A DNA stretch of 64,000 bases, from NCBI RefSeq assembly GCF_030272615.1, contig NC_081405.1:23637772-23701771 (forward strand), in the 5' to 3' direction. This stretch comes from Cryptomeria japonica (lineage: Eukaryota > Streptophyta > Pinopsida > Cupressales > Cupressaceae). The translations under genes were made by a program, and so were the position numbers. The notes beneath the pieces are model-generated. The model had not been told where the DNA came from. It saw nothing but the letters and a program-made list of their open reading frames with translations, and searched no databases. Of this stretch, positions 45,934 to 58,252 are shown one piece after another. The stretch's first letter is position 1. Every line of letters starts with the position of its first letter.

Positions 45934-48900
45934 TTATGATGGTCAAAGTGCTTTGGGACCTTGCAAGCAAGGAAGACATGAACCGCTGCAGCCAGAATTA
46001 AAGCCCAAGGATAATACAGGCTTAGGCTTTCAAAAGGAGATCCTTCCTAAGCTCAGATTCAAAGGAAAACCCAACCAACCTCTATATCAACCTGTTACAA
46101 AGAGGTCACCTTTGATTATAAAAGAAGCATCAAACACCATAGCAACTGCCCCACTGAGGCTAAAAATACTAGCAAAACCATCTACAACACCCATCACCCC
46201 ACCAATCAAACCCACAATCCCATCAATCGCAGTAACCGCATCAACAACACCACTAGCACTATCAAAACCCCGAGCAGTATTGACAACACCGACAATTCTA
46301 GCAGAAGCAGTAGATTCAACACTACCCATACTCCTCGTATCGGATTCATTGATCCCATAATCCTTCCTGCATCACTGCTCATTTCATCTACAAAGGTACA
46401 TCAACCAATCACACCTGCAGTGTTTAACTCAATGGATATCCCAGTATGGTACAATAACCAGTTATTGGAAAGTGACTCAGAAACTGACTCACATGAATGG
46501 GAATTTGATTCCATGTAGCTTAATACTTCAGATGAGGAAGACACATCACCACCTCCACCTCGCAAAGACATTCTTGTTTATGGAGAAGCACATATAAAGA
46601 CCTCTTGGGTTCTTGAGCTGGAAACTTCTTCCGCAGACCCTACGTCACATCCTACGCTTGATTCTGACAGGGAGAGTACCATCAACAACCTTCACCATAA
46701 CATCTTAACCCTCACTGATACATCTAACAAACTTAACCTAATCGATAAAGTAATGCCCATTATCCATTATGAACTCATCGAATGGAACCAACCTAATCCC
46801 CCATGCCTTGACCACTACCAAAATGATGAGGCGATCATTGACTTCTTGGAACTACGGGATAACATACCAAGTGGGGATCACAAAGCTGGATTCACCATAG
46901 AACTTAATAGCGCAACATACTTCGGGGCGGATGCCAAACCTTTCAACTGCAAAAATATAACAATAAAACATGGATCTTCTAATGAAAACCACACTGTGGC
47001 ACTGTTTGATCCCACAAAAGTAAAAAGAAAGAGCGTATCCAATGGTGAAAACCTCTCTGAGGTGCCTAAGGATGAAAGGTTTGACATCCTCCCTTCTAAT
47101 GCATAGCAAGAATGATCGACAATTCTCATTGAGGAAACAAAAGAATACAATGTGGGGACTCCTGAAACTCCTCACCACATACATCTGGCATCTCTTTTAA
47201 CTCCAGAGGAACAACCCAAGTTTGTTGAGTTCTTCTAGAAGCATCAGATTAACTTTGCATGGTCATATGCAGACATGCCTGGGCTTGATACTGATTTAGT
47301 CCTGCATCACCTCACCGTAGTAGAAGGAGCCAAACCTGTCAAGCAGAAGCTTCACAAGATGCATCCTCAGATTGCAGTACTAGTCAAAGAAGAACTTAAG
47401 AAACTCTTGGATGTTGGTTTTATTAGACCAATTGATTATGCAAATTGGATATCCAATATTGTGCCTATCGGAAAACCAAATGGGGGCATCCATACCTGTA
47501 CTGACTTCAGAGATCTGAACAAGGCATGTCCTAAAGATGACTTCCCCCTACCAAACATCGACATAATCGTAGACCTAACAGCAGGACATGCCATGCTTTC
47601 ACTCATGGATGGCTTTTCAGGGTACAATCAAATAAAGATCGCACCAGAGGATCAACATAAGACGACCTTCACATGTCCATGGGGAACATGCTACTAGAAT
47701 GTAATGCCTTTTAGTCTAAAGAATGAAGGAGCGACCTATCAAAGAGCAATGACCACCATCTTTCGTGACATGATGCATACTATAATGGAAGATTATGTTG
47801 ATGACTTACTAGCAAAATCACTAACAAGAGAAGGTCATCTGGAAATATTAGAGAAAATCTTTAACAGACTGGAACAATATCATGTTCGACTCAACCCAAA
47901 GAAATGTGTCTTTGGAGTAACCTCAGGGAAGCTTCTAGGATATATTGTCTCAAGCAAAGGTATTGAGGTAGATCCTGCAAAGGTCAAAGCAATCATGGAC
48001 ATGCCACCACCAAAGAACATCAGTTAGTTAAGGACATTACAAGGGCGCCTACAATCCATCTGAAGATTCATTGCACAACTGGCAAATAAGTGTCACCCAT
48101 TTACACACTTGCTACACAAAAATGTTTGCTTTCAGTGGGATGCTAGATGCCAGCAAGCATTCCAGATGCTTAAAGACTATCTCATAAATACACCATTACT
48201 GATCCCACCAGATCCGAGCAGATCTCTATTACTCTATATTTCAGCAACAAGTACAGCATTGGGTGTACTATTGGCACAACATAATGCAGAAGGGAAAGAG
48301 TGTGTTGTTTACTATATCTCTCACACACTGGCTGGCTATGAACTCAATTACACACCTATTGAGTGAGCTTGCCTAGCAGTAATCTTGGAAGCCACTAAAG
48401 TGAGGCACTATCTGTTGACACGTAAAGTACAACTCATTGCAAAGATTGATCCACTCAAGTACTTACTCAGCAAAGCCACATTGATAGGTCGCTTGGCCAA
48501 ATGGGTGATGATTCTAAGTGAATTTGACATCGAGTATGTGGACCGTAAAGCTATCAAAGGACAAGTCATTGCAGATCAGTTGACCGATGCACCACTCATA
48601 GGCGATCATCCTCTCATTTCCAATTTTTCAGATGAAGAGATATTCATGATCACAACAACACAACCATGGAAACTATACTTTGATGGTTCATACACTAGAC
48701 ATGGCTCGAGGGCAAGCATTCTATTTGTCACACCTCAAGGTGACAGCATCTTGAAGTCTTACAGGCTCACATTTCCACGCACAAACAACATAGTTGAATG
48801 TGAGGCCTTGATCACAGGACTCAGACTAGCCCTACAATGGAAGTTACAAGAACTACAAGTATATGGCAACTCCCAATTGGTCATTCGGCAAGCAACAGAT

Positions 48901-50430
48901 GAATATCAGACCAAGGATGACAAACTCATGTTGTACAAACAAATGGTAGACAAATTGAAGGAATCATTCACTACTATAACCTTTGAGCAGATACCTAGAG
49001 ATCAGAATCGAGCTGCTGATGCTATGGCTACTATCGCATCTCTTCTAGATCTTCCATAGAATTCAACATGCTACAAGTTCTTGGTCAAACAGCTTTGGAT
49101 TCTCGCTTATTATATCCTCGAATCTGAGATGATATGTCGCCTTATCGGTTCTGAATCCCCATGGTACGGTGAGTTTTACACCTACCTCCATGATCTCACA
49201 CTTCCTCCTAACCAATTGAATAACCAATGTAAAACCTTCATTCGCCAAATAGTTCGATATACCATTATTGCTGAAACCCTATACTGACGTAGTCTTGATG
49301 GTACTCTCCTTCGATGTCTAGAACAAGATGAGATAACAAAGGCCTTGGGAGAGGTACATGAAGGAATTTGTGGAACTCATGCAAGCGGTTTGTCACTAGC
49401 CAAGAAACTCCTGTGCACTGGATACTATTGGCCATCTATGGAAAAAGACTCCTATTACTTTGTCTGAAAATGCAAGAAATGTCAAGTTCATGGAGACCTG
49501 ATACATGCACCAGTACAAGAATTGCAACCGATCACAACACCATGGCCTTTTTGTCAATGGGGCCTTGACCTTGTGGGTAAAATTCATCCATCTTCATCCA
49601 ACGACCATAAATTCATCATTGCCGCTACCGAATACTTCACAAAGTGGATTGAAGTTGTTCCACTTACCCAAGTCACCGACAAGTAGATCACCTCATTCAT
49701 CCTTAATTACATCATCTGCCGATATGGTGTACCCATGTCCATCATCATAGATATTGGACTTCCATTCAAAAATCAAGATGTCCGTGACCTCTGTGAGAAA
49801 TTTTGCATCCAACACCACTTTTCCACTCCTTATTACCCACAAGGAAATGGTCAAGCCAAAGCATCAAACAAGAACATATTAAGAATCCTTAAGAAGACAG
49901 TTAATGATGTCGGTCATGATTGGAATGTTCAATTGAATCCAGCACTATGGGCATATCAAACTAGCATTCGAACCCCTACAGGCGCAACTCCCTACTCACT
50001 GGTCTATGGTGCGGAAGTTATCCTTCCTATTGAGGTCAAGATACCATCTCTACAGGTTTCCTTGCATAATCTTATAGATGATGAAGCATACAGAGTATCT
50101 CATCTTCAAGATTTAGAGCTACTTGATGAGAAGTGACAAGCTGCATACAATCACCTCAAGGCCTATCAACAACGCATGAGCAGAAGCTATAATCATCGGG
50201 TTAGACATCATACATTTGAGGTAGGTGATCTTGTTCTTTGAGAAAATCCTTGTAACCAACCGAACTAAGAACATCAGGGAAAGTTTGAATCAAATTGGCT
50301 GGGTCCATATGTTATCACTGTTGTATTTGGGTTTGGGGCATATCAGTTGGCTACGTGTGAAGGAGAACCACTAGTAGACCTGATCAACAACATGCACCTC
50401 AAACGGTTTTATATAGAAGCTGCACAAAGC
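45934..50430 (+). pseudogene. Element B: rest of pol (G-patch-like segment to integrase)
   Basis: Resumes right after element C with the second part of the G-patch-like segment (KDNTGLGF), then a proline/threonine-rich linker. Reverse transcriptase follows (about 47270-48030, words LMDGFSGYNQIKIAPED and EDYVDDLLAKS), then RNase H (about 48230-48590), a second RNase H starting LYFDGSYTRHGS (about 48670-49055), and integrase (about 49360-50420, YYPQGNGQ). Domain order is identical to D. Broken many times. Confidence 0.88.
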
Positions 50431-51900
50431 GTCAGGCTCCCATACATACCAGAAAAACACCAAAAACATTAAGATAAATGACCTAAAGAAAATACAAAAA
50501 CATCAAAATAGTAAAATCATGCATCCAAATGGTGAACAACCACTCTGGTGACAACTTGGGTAAGTACGATGGTGAAAACCTGGCAAACCGACGCCACTCG
50601 TACAGGCTATGGCTCCATTGTCTTTCAGACTTGTTGCAATCACATTCATTTCATTCACTCATCGATCTGTCCAAAGTCATGGCTAGTTATTGATCTGCAA
50701 TCCAGGATAGTACTTTACGCGTCTAGAATCCCGCTTTTTCATAGTCATGTCTAAAACTAGGGGCAATGCCCTTAATCTAGTTGATGGAAGTGGATTCTAC
50801 ATTATTTTGTGATTCATTGAGTTCTTCATTCAAAACTATCTCACAAAATCCAAAAACATTCAAAACAATCACAAAAACTCCAAAAACATTCAAAACTATC
50901 TCACAAAATCCAAAAACATGATAAAACATCAAACAATCAAAAACATGGCAATGCCTTGTACATACTTTTTTTTCAAAGCAGATACCAAACAAACATTGTG
51001 AAATACTCCAACGATGGCCACTTATCCGATCAACCAAACAATCAACATCAAACACACAAATTGTTTTAACAAGGATACACCCTTCTTTACCAAGAAACAA
51101 AGACAAGATGACATTTTTCTTTGACAAGAAAATTTTGTTTAAGCTATTAAATATTTGGTTGATTTGTGGGTTATTTATTCATATTAGGTTCCTACAACAT
51201 TGTTTGTGTATCTTCTGCAAATTATTCCGATGAAGTACTGGGGCATGTCCTAATGGTGTCTACGTGGGAAGTTCACTAAGCTGCGTGATCTTGTGCGAAA
51301 TACAGTCATAGATCACTACAGCTTGTTGACTACAGCGTATACCTCGACCATATGAGCATGAACCATTATCGAGGATCCATATTCTTTATTCTTTATATAT
51401 GTTGTTACTAGCGGGTACAATGCTCCATCCTTGGTTCCTACTGCCTCATCCAAACTCGATAATGGTTTATCTCTGACTATGGTATGAACTTGTCTCAGGA
51501 TATGATCGGCAAAATATCGAGGACGTTCCAAGTCATGCATGAAAGGAGATAATCCTTGTCTGTTTCGCAAGCAATACTTAGGACAACTTGATCCGTTATA
51601 TCAAGTTGCTTGTATTAACTTGCTATATCAAAATTCATGTAAGAAATACTCAGGTCATTTTGAATCATTATGTCAAGTTGCTTGCATTTTCTTACAACAT
51701 TTTAAAGCTCAATGATGAAAATAAAGCACTATGGATCATCATTCCATCTCATCTGTTTATATTGCATTCCGTTCCATATCGCCCATCCATTTACTCATTC
51801 ATTATTCATATGCATGGTTTTGTATGCAAGTGTGAACAAAGTTAATGTGAGCAGTTATGTGAAAATTGAGCTGGTCTTGGATACAATCGCGACAAAGTAC
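50431..51900 (+). other. First part of B's 3' region
   Basis: Follows D's 36451-38040 closely: the same block after pol, caaaaacatt repeats at 50455-50510 and 50850-50945, and the atcaagttgcttgtat repeats at 51575-51690. No gene supported. Confidence 0.6.
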
Positions 51901-51929
51901 TCTGATACATCATTAGTACATCATGCAAA

Positions 51930-52880
51930 GTCATAAACAAACTTGCATTCATCTATCATGATCATATCATCATCATTACATTTAGTTGCATTTAGTACAT
52001 TTCATATCATTTAGTTGTATAAGTTACATATAGTTCATTATCATTTATTGACATTAGTCTTATTATATCATTTCATCATTGCAAAATCATGACATTTAGA
52101 TTCATTCATATGATAAAATTGTCCTTGATTGTATTAGCCATTATTATGCATTCATTTAGTGTCAGTTACCAATTATCATTTATCATCATTTATCGTTGCA
52201 TACATTTATTTATCTATCAATTAGTTAAGTGAATTCATTTATCCATTTAGTATATTTTTGTACTCATTTATTTTATTTCATTTAGGATTCGTTATAAAAA
52301 TGCATTCATTCTACTTTTTAATTGCATTAAGGTGCAGTTACCCATGAGTTGCATTATCGTTGCCTTATCATCATCACTTCGTCATATTTTTTACCATTTA
52401 GACTCATAAACCAAACCATTTGTTTCCACATAGGTTCATATATTATCCATATACGTCATTTAGAAATCATCATTTCAACATTTGTACTTTACATTTGTTA
52501 CATTCATCTAACCAACCATTTAGATGTATATATTAATCATTCATTTAAAGCATTATATCATAAACATCACTGCATATCATTATCTCATTGTCTCATCAAA
52601 ATCCAAACAACCATCATAATCATCATTTTATTATGCATACATAATCATCATGGCATTACATACATAAGGCATTACATCACCAACACATCATGCACACATA
52701 TATAAACCTGCATATACATCATTAGCATCACATTCATAAAACATGCATATAGACATCATGTAGGCATAAATCATCATACAAACATGCATATAGGACTCAT
52801 CTCATAAACACATACATAAAACAAGTACAACTATTCCATCTAAGCATAAAATCATAAAATCATCATCCTGCATAAGCATC
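51930..52880 (+). repeat. CAT/ATCATT-rich low-complexity stretch in B
   Basis: About 950 bp built from words such as catcattta, catttag and cataca, not present in D's 3' region. It lies downstream of the antisense PMD gene's 3' end (on the minus strand). ORFs in it are compositional. Confidence 0.6.
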
Positions 52881-53059
52881 CATACATGCCATCAAAATGC
52901 ATATCATCACAAAAATATGGGATCTCCTCATATATCATATCATATCGCCACAAATATACATGTATCAGAGTACAATGATGTCCAAAATATAGGCTACCAA
53001 GAGCCATCCAAGACATAGTCCAAAATAACAATAATACAATACATGCATACAACATGCTC

Positions 53060-55020
53060 TCTCAGATGCCACTCTGACCAGATGCTGCACCACCATCACC
53101 ACTTGCTCCCCCACTAGTCCCCGCCCCACCTGATCTATCTCTCAGTGGAGGACCCATCACACCACTACTGCTCTGCATCCTCTGAGACCGCTCTAATCTC
53201 GCCTGCCACATCTGTGAATAGCTAAGTACTCGCTAACTAGCTGGCACTGCCTGCTCATATAACCCTCGCCAATAATCTATCTCCTCCTGTGCCCGTTGCA
53301 TCTCCCTCATCGCATCCCCAGTAGGACCCTGTGCTCCTACTCTTGCTCCCACCCATACTCTCTCCTGCAATGCCGCAAATCTCTCCACGACCTCTTCCCT
53401 CTCCCGCAGCACCACAATAAGCTCTGACTCTCACGCAAATAGCTGCACATCTCTAGCTGCCACCTCTGCTTGCAAATCCTCTACGTGAGTATGCAAATAT
53501 CCTATCATATGATCCCACAAATCTCCACCTGTAGCTATATCCATAGGTGCCTCCCCATTGACTCCCTCTCCCGTGGCTCCCTCCTCTGTCTCCATAGGTG
53601 CCTGTCCCTCACCTACATCCCTATCACCTAATCTCATACCTCCCTACATCAAAGGTCCCTGAGATAGCTGCAATGGTTGCCCACCTCTCCCTCTCCGCTA
53701 TAATTGCCCACCTCCTTCACCCCCACCTTTGAATCTGCCACCTCCTCCAAATCCACCACCCCCTCCTCCTCCTCCTCCATCCCCACCACCACCATCTCCA
53801 TCACCACCATCCCCTCTCCCCTATCCACCTACTACTTCGCGACCTCCTCTCCTCCTCTGTCTTCATCCTCTCTCCTCCTCAAAATCTGGAATCGACTCTA
53901 CCAGATCTGATATCCGAGGAATCAGATGAGCCACAATATACTGCGTATACTCCTCTGACACCCCAACATCCACCATCCCTGGCCTCATATGCCATGGTCT
54001 TGCCTGTAGTGTATGAAACTCTGCTAATGCCCGATCATACGGTAATACTGGCCCCCTTAAATACCTCTCTTGTACCACCCGTGCATACTCTCCCGAACTA
54101 CTAGGCAATCCCTGCCTCCGCCCAAACTGTCTCAACACTCTTCTTGGCAACTGCCTCTCCACATTGTAGGTTGTCCTACCAATGAGGAATCGAGTCATAA
54201 AAACATACGGCCTACACATCATCCTCCCAGGGCTCACACTCAATGTATGGCCTCCGTATCACTGTATCCAAGTCATCCAGTGCCCGCCGCCACCACTCTA
54301 ACTTCCCCAGGTGGGGCTGACTCATCATCCCTCCATACATGTATACATAGGGCTAATCCACTGCTCGGAATCTCAAACTGGCTGGTCATGTAACTGGTAA
54401 ATGCTCCCATGCCCAAATATGTAGTAACGTGATACCCACTCCCAAGGAGCCCATCCCTCGATATGCTACCTCATGTAGCTCCCGATATAAGTGGGATAGC
54501 ATGCATGGTCCCCATGCAAGCCGGGTCCCCTATATAATCATCTGCTCGATCACCTGACCCCAACCAACGACAAGTCCATGCGATCATCTATCTGGACACA
54601 ACAGTCCCCCAACAATACCTGATAGCACTGCCGGTAACGACTCATACAAGGCTGCTATGTCCTCCTAGGCTATCGACCCATCATCAATATACACATCCTC
54701 CTCAAAAAATCTTGGCACTGCTAGGGTCCCCCACGGTTGGTCATAACTCACCAGCTCTCTTCGGATAGGAATCTGCAGGATGCGCCATACATCCTCCAAA
54801 GTCACTGTCATCTCTCCCTACGCTAAGTGAAATGTACATATCTCACTATGCCACCGCTCTGCCAATGTTGTAATCAAACCTTGATTCATCCGAATCACGG
54901 GCATATACATCACATCGTACAGGCCTGTCGCTGCAATGCAATCCACCTCAGCCTCTATCAACCGATCACGCAACACTTGTGTGGCGGGATGCCTATCGCG
55001 CAACTGTAAGACGCGAAGAT
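53060..55020 (-). pseudogene. Antisense plant mobile domain (PMD) gene carried by element B
   Basis: Read on the minus strand from about 55020: VLQLRDRHPATQVLRDRL, then GLYDVMYMPVIRMNQGLI and TLAERWHSEICTFHL, then GEMTVTLEDVWRIL. This is the PMD signature found in plant MAIN/MAIL1-type proteins (compare ERWRPETHTFHL and its GE...ITLEDV). Further on come LEWWRRALDDLDTVI, RPYVFMTRFLIGRTTYNV and QFGRRQGLP, then a glycine-rich linker (about 53700-53860) and an acidic, coiled-coil-like tail (EREEVVERFAALQERV). About 650 codons. It lies between B's pol and 3' LTR, opposite to B, and is carried cargo. It is broken along with the element. PMD proteins are known both as host silencing-related genes and inside transposons. 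Confidence 0.8.
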
Positions 55021-55081
55021 CCTCCTACACAAGTACATCAAGCATCATCATCAGTTGTTTTGTTTCAAACTTTCTTAAGTT

Positions 55082-55290
55082 TAAACCTAGACTATCAACA
55101 GATACTTTGATCAAGTATCTTCGGGTCTCAACAGGTAAGTAATCATGACACACCTAGACTTCAATAGACATTTATCCTAATGACCTAAGTCTCATCAGGG
55201 CTGCTATGGTCCAAAACAACTCTCACCTCATCTTTATCCATACATCATTGGCATCCAGAGATTCTTGTTCACACACATTGGGGCATCTAT
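55082..55290 (+). other. B 3' region block shared with D
   Basis: Starts aaacctagactatcaacaga and matches D from about 38214. Together with the match ending near 51830 it brackets the part that B has and D lacks. Confidence 0.65.
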
Positions 55291-55570
55291 TTTCCTACAC
55301 AAAAGCACTATCTTGCACACAACAACGCTAATCTCCTAACAAAAGCGCTTAATCAACTACCCATAGCGTTAAATAAACGAAAGCGCTAAAACAACTATAC
55401 AATAGCGCAACTATTGGCAAAAACGCTTAATCAACTACCCCATAGTGTTAAATAAACGAAAGCGCTAAAACAACTATACAATAGCGCAACTATTGACAAA
55501 AGCGCTAAAACCGCTATACAATAGCGCTAATTTAGTTGACAACAACGCTAAAACATAGTTTTAGTGCTAT
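55290..55570 (-). repeat. Array of agcgc motifs before B's 3' LTR
   Basis: Roughly ten to fifteen copies of words such as aaaagcgctaaaac, atacaatagcgcaac and caatagcgctaa, partly as a tandem duplicated block (about 55340-55500). On the minus strand these read ttagcgctattgt, the same motif as in the leader array 16290-16540, so the two arrays face each other. Confidence 0.75.
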
Positions 55571-56119
55571 TGTCTTGACTCAACTTGGACCTAGCTAAAA
55601 ACATATCAAAAATGCACAAAAATAAAAAATTCAAATTCACATACCACTGGTTCATAGTCGTCTGGCTGCTAGAATCGATGGACTCGCTCTAATCGATGCT
55701 CTGTTATGGGAACTAATATCCTGACTGCTGCTGGCTCCTCCAAAAAGTCACTATTAGAGCTAAAATTTCACTATGGATGCGAATGCAAATGAGTCTATTT
55801 TCACCCCTTTCACCCCATATAAACCCTTCACCGTAACCCTAATTTTCCCTCGTTCACTACTGTGGTCTCCGTGAATTTCCCAAGCCTCCCATTTCTCCAT
55901 TTTATTTCTGATTTCTTCTATTTTTCACCAGTATTGCTAACTTCTTCTCTTCTACCACCCTGCCAATTTTCATTCTTTTTCAAGAGATCGCCCGATTTTT
56001 CAAAAAATTTCGGCCCATCTCTCGAGGGGGCATACCACCCATTAAATTAACATTTTATGGGGCATTTCTTCACATCTATTTTTCTTTCTTTGAAACGACG
56101 CAATAAACCGTACCATCTC
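55571..56119 (+). other. End of B's 3' region
   Basis: No gene supported. From about 55860 it matches D's segment at about 38700-38940, including tcaagagatcgcccgatttt and the ctcgagggggcatacc block before the purine tract. Confidence 0.55.
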
Positions 56120-56132
56120 AAAGAGGGGCAAA
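56120..56132 (+). promoter_or_regulatory. Polypurine tract of element B
   Basis: aaagaggggcaaa immediately before the 3' LTR, identical to D's tract. Confidence 0.85.
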
Positions 56133-57585
56133 CGTAGTCACATAAATTTGTTCATTTTAATTAAATGAATATTTCATATTTATTTGATTAAAAATCCACT
56201 AGCCATCAGTTAATTAAATTAATATTTAATTAATTCATCTTCAAACATTCTCCTATTAATTAAATAAATTATTCAATTTATTTTAATTAATTCATTTAAC
56301 CAAATTCATACTCAATTAAATGAATAAATTCTATTTATTTAATTAAATCCCCCTTTTCCTCTTTTAAATAAATTAAATAAAACATTTATTTAAATCATCA
56401 AATCCCCCCCCACTTGCATTTTCCTACAAATGCAACTTGCAACCACAAATTGAAATAAATTAATTTTATTTTAATTAAAATCCTATTTTCCCTCACCCAC
56501 CAAATCCACTTGCAGTCCTAAACCCCCTTCTAGATTCTTCTAAACCCTTCCTAATTAACCTAATCCATCCCCTAATTATTGTCACATTCCTAAGCAACTT
56601 GGAGTCACTTCTTAAAGACTTCAAAGTCTTTGAAAAACATTTAATGCTTTGTGTGTTCAACAAATTAGCCCCTAAAATCTTCCAAACTACTAATGGCTCT
56701 TACATGACCATTTATGGTGAATTCCACTTGCACTCATGGTTAGGGACTTTGACCCCTAACTTAACCCTCGTATGACTCATGTGTCTCCTCAAACATTTAT
56801 TGCTTTGACCATGGTTATCCCTTTTACTTTTGCACAAGAGTTTATCCATTGGATAAAAGCTTTATTCTTTGAATAAATAATTTATTCACTCAACCCAACC
56901 TTGACCTTAACTCCCAAGTTAACCTTCAGGTCATGTCAAGCATTTAATGCTTATTCCCTCTCCTCTCAACCTATCTCATATTGACACTTGTCATCTTGGG
57001 ATTGCGTTGAAAGCCATCGCATGGATTGAATATCATTTAATCCCGACCCTTGTTGAGATTACTTAATCTCAACCATCCATTGCTCCATTTTTCTTATAAA
57101 TAAAGCCCATTTCTTCGTAATCCGGATCCTGAAAACTTGTATGCATTTAATCTATAGTGAATTTTAGAGAGCATTTAACATTTACATTTACTCTTTTGGA
57201 TTAAAATCAACACTAGACTAGATAATAATCTCATTTCTAGCTTGTTCATACTTGCATAGCATTTAGAGTAATCATCTACAATTTTGAACCTCCATAAGCA
57301 TCCACAGTGGAAAAAGCTGCTGAGAGCTACACTAATTTGGAACTTGGAGAGGAGAGGAACAAAAGAGAAAGAGCCAAGAGCATGTTAGAAGACATTTGAA
57401 GATGCCTTGTGATATTTGTTTCCCTAGTTAAATACTTTAGCATGTTTTTAGTTTCTCTTTTGATATGCCTGCTTAGATTAGTTTTTGGTTGAATAACACT
57501 AACTTTGATCCTTGTTTCTTGTTGTTTTTGTGTGTTATTCCACCATAGGCTTTAATCTAACACTTGTCCATTTGGCAGAGCATCA
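56133..57585 (+). repeat. 3' LTR of element B
   Basis: Aligns over its length with 14750-16204, starts cgtagtcacataaatttgtt and ends gagcatca. TATA-like tataaata at 57095-57102. Flanked by gtaat. Confidence 0.92.
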
Positions 57586-57624
57586 GTAATATTCTACAAT
57601 CTTATTAGGATGACGTCAACATTT

Positions 57625-57700
57625 TAAATGTAAAAGCATCAACCAATGAGAAGCAATAATTAAAATAGGTTAACCAAATTTCCTAATGTTTCTATTTTTG
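57625..57700 (+). repeat. Flank repeat, right copy
   Basis: Starts taaatgtaaaagcatcaacc, matching 14617-14692 in the same orientation at roughly 85% by eye. Confidence 0.75.
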
Positions 57701-57714
57701 TTTTTAATATTGCT

Positions 57715-58252
57715 GTGCATATATGTTTTGTGATGAATGTCGAAAGACATAAGTTCCTCCGATTCCTGAAGGACTGGCACGCCGCTATGTTTATTTATTC
57801 AATGAATGATGGATACGATTGGAGGAGGGTCACAGACAACCACATTACTTTTGAAGAGGCCCTCAACAAGCTACACAACGAGATGAACAACAATAGAGTT
57901 CTCTCGTTTGATTGTATTGGCTTGCTTGCTCAGATTCAGGATCGGAAGAAGGTTGTTTGGATGGAGGGATCTAAAGGATGGACTACATGAGTGGAGTCCC
58001 ACGTTGACATTCTGTACTAGCTTGGCGTTGCTGCTCTTGTCTTTACCCTTTTGCTTCTGCGGTTTTTGTATCTCAAAGATAGTTATGCTTAGACTCTTTT
58101 TGTAGTTCTGCGATGGCTGGCATTGGCTTGCCCAACTCTTTTATAGTTATGTTGTTCTAAGTTCTCTAATTGTCTTTTTTTTTGGTTGGAGGCTAGGCCT
58201 CCTTGATACTCTTGTAATCCCTCTTTTACTCTTGATATTTAATACAAAAAAA
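57715..58252 (+). mobile_element. Possible LINE 3' end with unrecognised coding remnant
   Basis: An open stretch at 57715-57990 reads MNVERHKFLRFLKDWHAAMF and ends WMEGSKGWTT. After its stop the same frame still reads like a hydrophobic segment interrupted by further stops. The block then runs into ggaggctaggcctccttgat, actcttgtaatccctc and an A-run (58244-58251). A T-rich, non-coding 3' end closing in an A-run is typical of L1-type LINEs, but I do not recognise the protein family. It could instead be a decayed host exon. Confidence 0.35.

Larger units (their letters stand above)
14750..57585 (+). mobile_element. Element B: outer Ty3/gypsy (Tat-like) retrotransposon, broken and split by element C
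   Basis: LTRs at 14750-16204 and 56133-57585 are alike along their whole length, differing at about 60 places by eye (about 4%). Flanking pentamers are ataat (14745-14749) and gtaat (57586-57590), a target duplication with one difference. Inside lie, in order, the primer site, leader, an upstream ORF, gag, knuckle, protease, element C, then G-patch-like segment, reverse transcriptase, two RNase H domains, integrase, a long 3' region with an antisense PMD gene, purine tract and 3' LTR. The gag-pol parts are broken many times (roughly twenty). Without C and D it would be about 18.6 kb. Confidence 0.92.

Noticed and set aside
53704-53929. Proline/serine-rich plus-strand ORFs
   Set aside because: Opposite strand of the glycine-rich linker of the PMD gene; low complexity.
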